From: Candidatus Bathyarchaeota archaeon
GTDB lineage: Archaea; Thermoproteota; Bathyarchaeia; Bathyarchaeales; WUQV01
NCBI GenBank assembly: GCA_009889585.1
Contig: WUQV01000299.1
Location: 1-6,320, forward strand
Direction: 5' to 3'
DNA: 6,320 nucleotides
Below the pieces are notes generated by a model, which was given only the letters and a program-made list of their open reading frames with translations, had not been told where the DNA came from and did no database searches. Shown in pieces: positions 5,875 through 6,320 of this stretch (its first letter is position 1; the number at the start of each line of letters is the position of its first letter). A program made the position numbers and the translations under genes.

Positions 5875-5975
5875 TAACGATTTCATCTTCAACTTGTAAG
5901 TCTTCGAGGGCTATGATTTCGCAGTTACCCTTGCATCTTGACTATTGACTAGCACTTAAGCTTTACGGAAAAAGA

Positions 5976-5982
5976 TTAAAAT
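5976..5982 (+). promoter_or_regulatory. TATA box of the aminotransferase gene
   Basis: TTAAAAT, within an A-rich stretch (5969-5981), is centred about 25 bases before the GTG at 6003. That fits a leaderless start at that codon. Confidence 0.45.
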
Positions 5983-6002
5983 TCGGCTCTTTCCTAGAAA
6001 AC

Positions 6003-6320
6003 GTGGTCGAATTGTTAGATGAAAGAGAGCTCCTCATGATACCAGGTCCAACGATGGTCGACCCTAGAGTTCTGAGGTCGTTAGCTAAACCCACTTTAGC
6101 TCATACTAGCGTTGCCTTCGGAGGGATTTTTAAAGAAGCGATCGAGAATATGAAGAAAATCTTCATGACAAATGGACACATCTTCATAGTTTGTGGATCT
6201 GGAACGCTAGCTCAAGAGATGGCGGTAGCGAACTTCGTGGAGCCGGAAGATAAGGTACTCGTCATTTGTAACGGATTTTTCGCTGAACGCTTCGTAGAAA
6301 TATGCAAAAGATATGGAGCA
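6003..6320 (+). CDS. Class V aminotransferase, alanine-glyoxylate / serine-pyruvate type (partial)
   Basis: The first 106 codons only; the gene runs off the window. It should be a PLP-dependent enzyme moving an amino group from alanine or serine to glyoxylate or another 2-oxo acid. Seen: ELLMIPGPTMVDPRVLRSLA (residues 9-28), the characteristic N-terminus of this family with its IPGPT motif; an AHTSVAFGGIFKEAIENMKKIF segment; FIVCGSGTLAQEMAVANFV, the loop that holds the PLP phosphate; and PEDKVLVICNGFFAERFVEI. The PLP-binding lysine lies beyond the window. The GTG at 6003 is chosen because a TATA-like box lies 25 bases before it; the in-frame ATG at 6036 falls right at the IPGPT motif and would remove the residues that usually precede it. 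Substrate preference is not readable from this part. Confidence 0.9.
   Translation, partial: MVELLDERELLMIPGPTMVDPRVLRSLAKPTLAHTSVAFGGIFKEAIENMKKIFMTNGHIFIVCGSGTLAQEMAVANFVEPEDKVLVICNGFFAERFVEICKRYGA

Noticed and set aside
1..6320. CRISPR array, tRNA or rRNA genes
   Set aside because: No regularly spaced direct repeats and no tRNA- or rRNA-like conserved sequence was seen on either strand.

Overview
The window looks like a thermophile-type archaeal chromosome, probably TACK/Thermoproteota-like, though the lineage is inferred. The grounds are an archaeal-style long cis-prenyltransferase, an archaeal TldD/TldE (PmbA) pair, TATA-type promoter elements about 25-33 bases upstream of start codons with little or no Shine-Dalgarno sequence, and Lys/Arg/Glu-rich proteins. 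It mixes intact housekeeping genes with several pieces of decayed accessory DNA.

Layout, left to right. Positions 1-248 carry the right end of an IS200/IS605-type element. It is a run of strong hairpins ending in a CGACTTTAGTCG hairpin and TCAA, which is the form of a TnpB omega RNA (reRNA) scaffold. The element abuts the 3' end of the next gene. Positions 256-1038 (minus) hold an intact cis-prenyltransferase (uppS-like). Positions 1039-1430 have no intact gene but contain two plus-strand relics: an unrecognised one (about 1090-1252) and a HEPN-like one with its own TATA box (about 1289-1430).

Positions 5003 down to 1431 (minus) form a three-gene operon: a sugar-phosphate nucleotidyltransferase (4314-5003), a TldD-type zinc protease subunit (2876-4291) and its TldE/PmbA partner (1431-2879). 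The gap between the first two is 22 bases, and the last two overlap in an ATGA. On the other strand, 5290-5874 is a clearly broken 5' fragment of an adenosylcobalamin-dependent ribonucleotide reductase (nrdJ-like). It has an ATP-cone and the start of the barrel domain, three single-base frameshifts, an in-frame stop, an internal deletion and no C-terminal two thirds. From 6003 to the window end is the N-terminal part of a class V aminotransferase (alanine-glyoxylate / serine-pyruvate type).

Functionally, the prenyltransferase would supply the polyprenyl/dolichyl phosphate carrier, and the nucleotidyltransferase could supply an activated sugar for surface glycans. TldD and TldE should assemble into a peptidase acting on unfolded or modified peptides. 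No new defence or mobile system can be shown to be intact here. The most notable items are the TnpB guide-RNA end, whose predicted guide covers the stop codon of the prenyltransferase gene, and the two flanking zones of gene decay.
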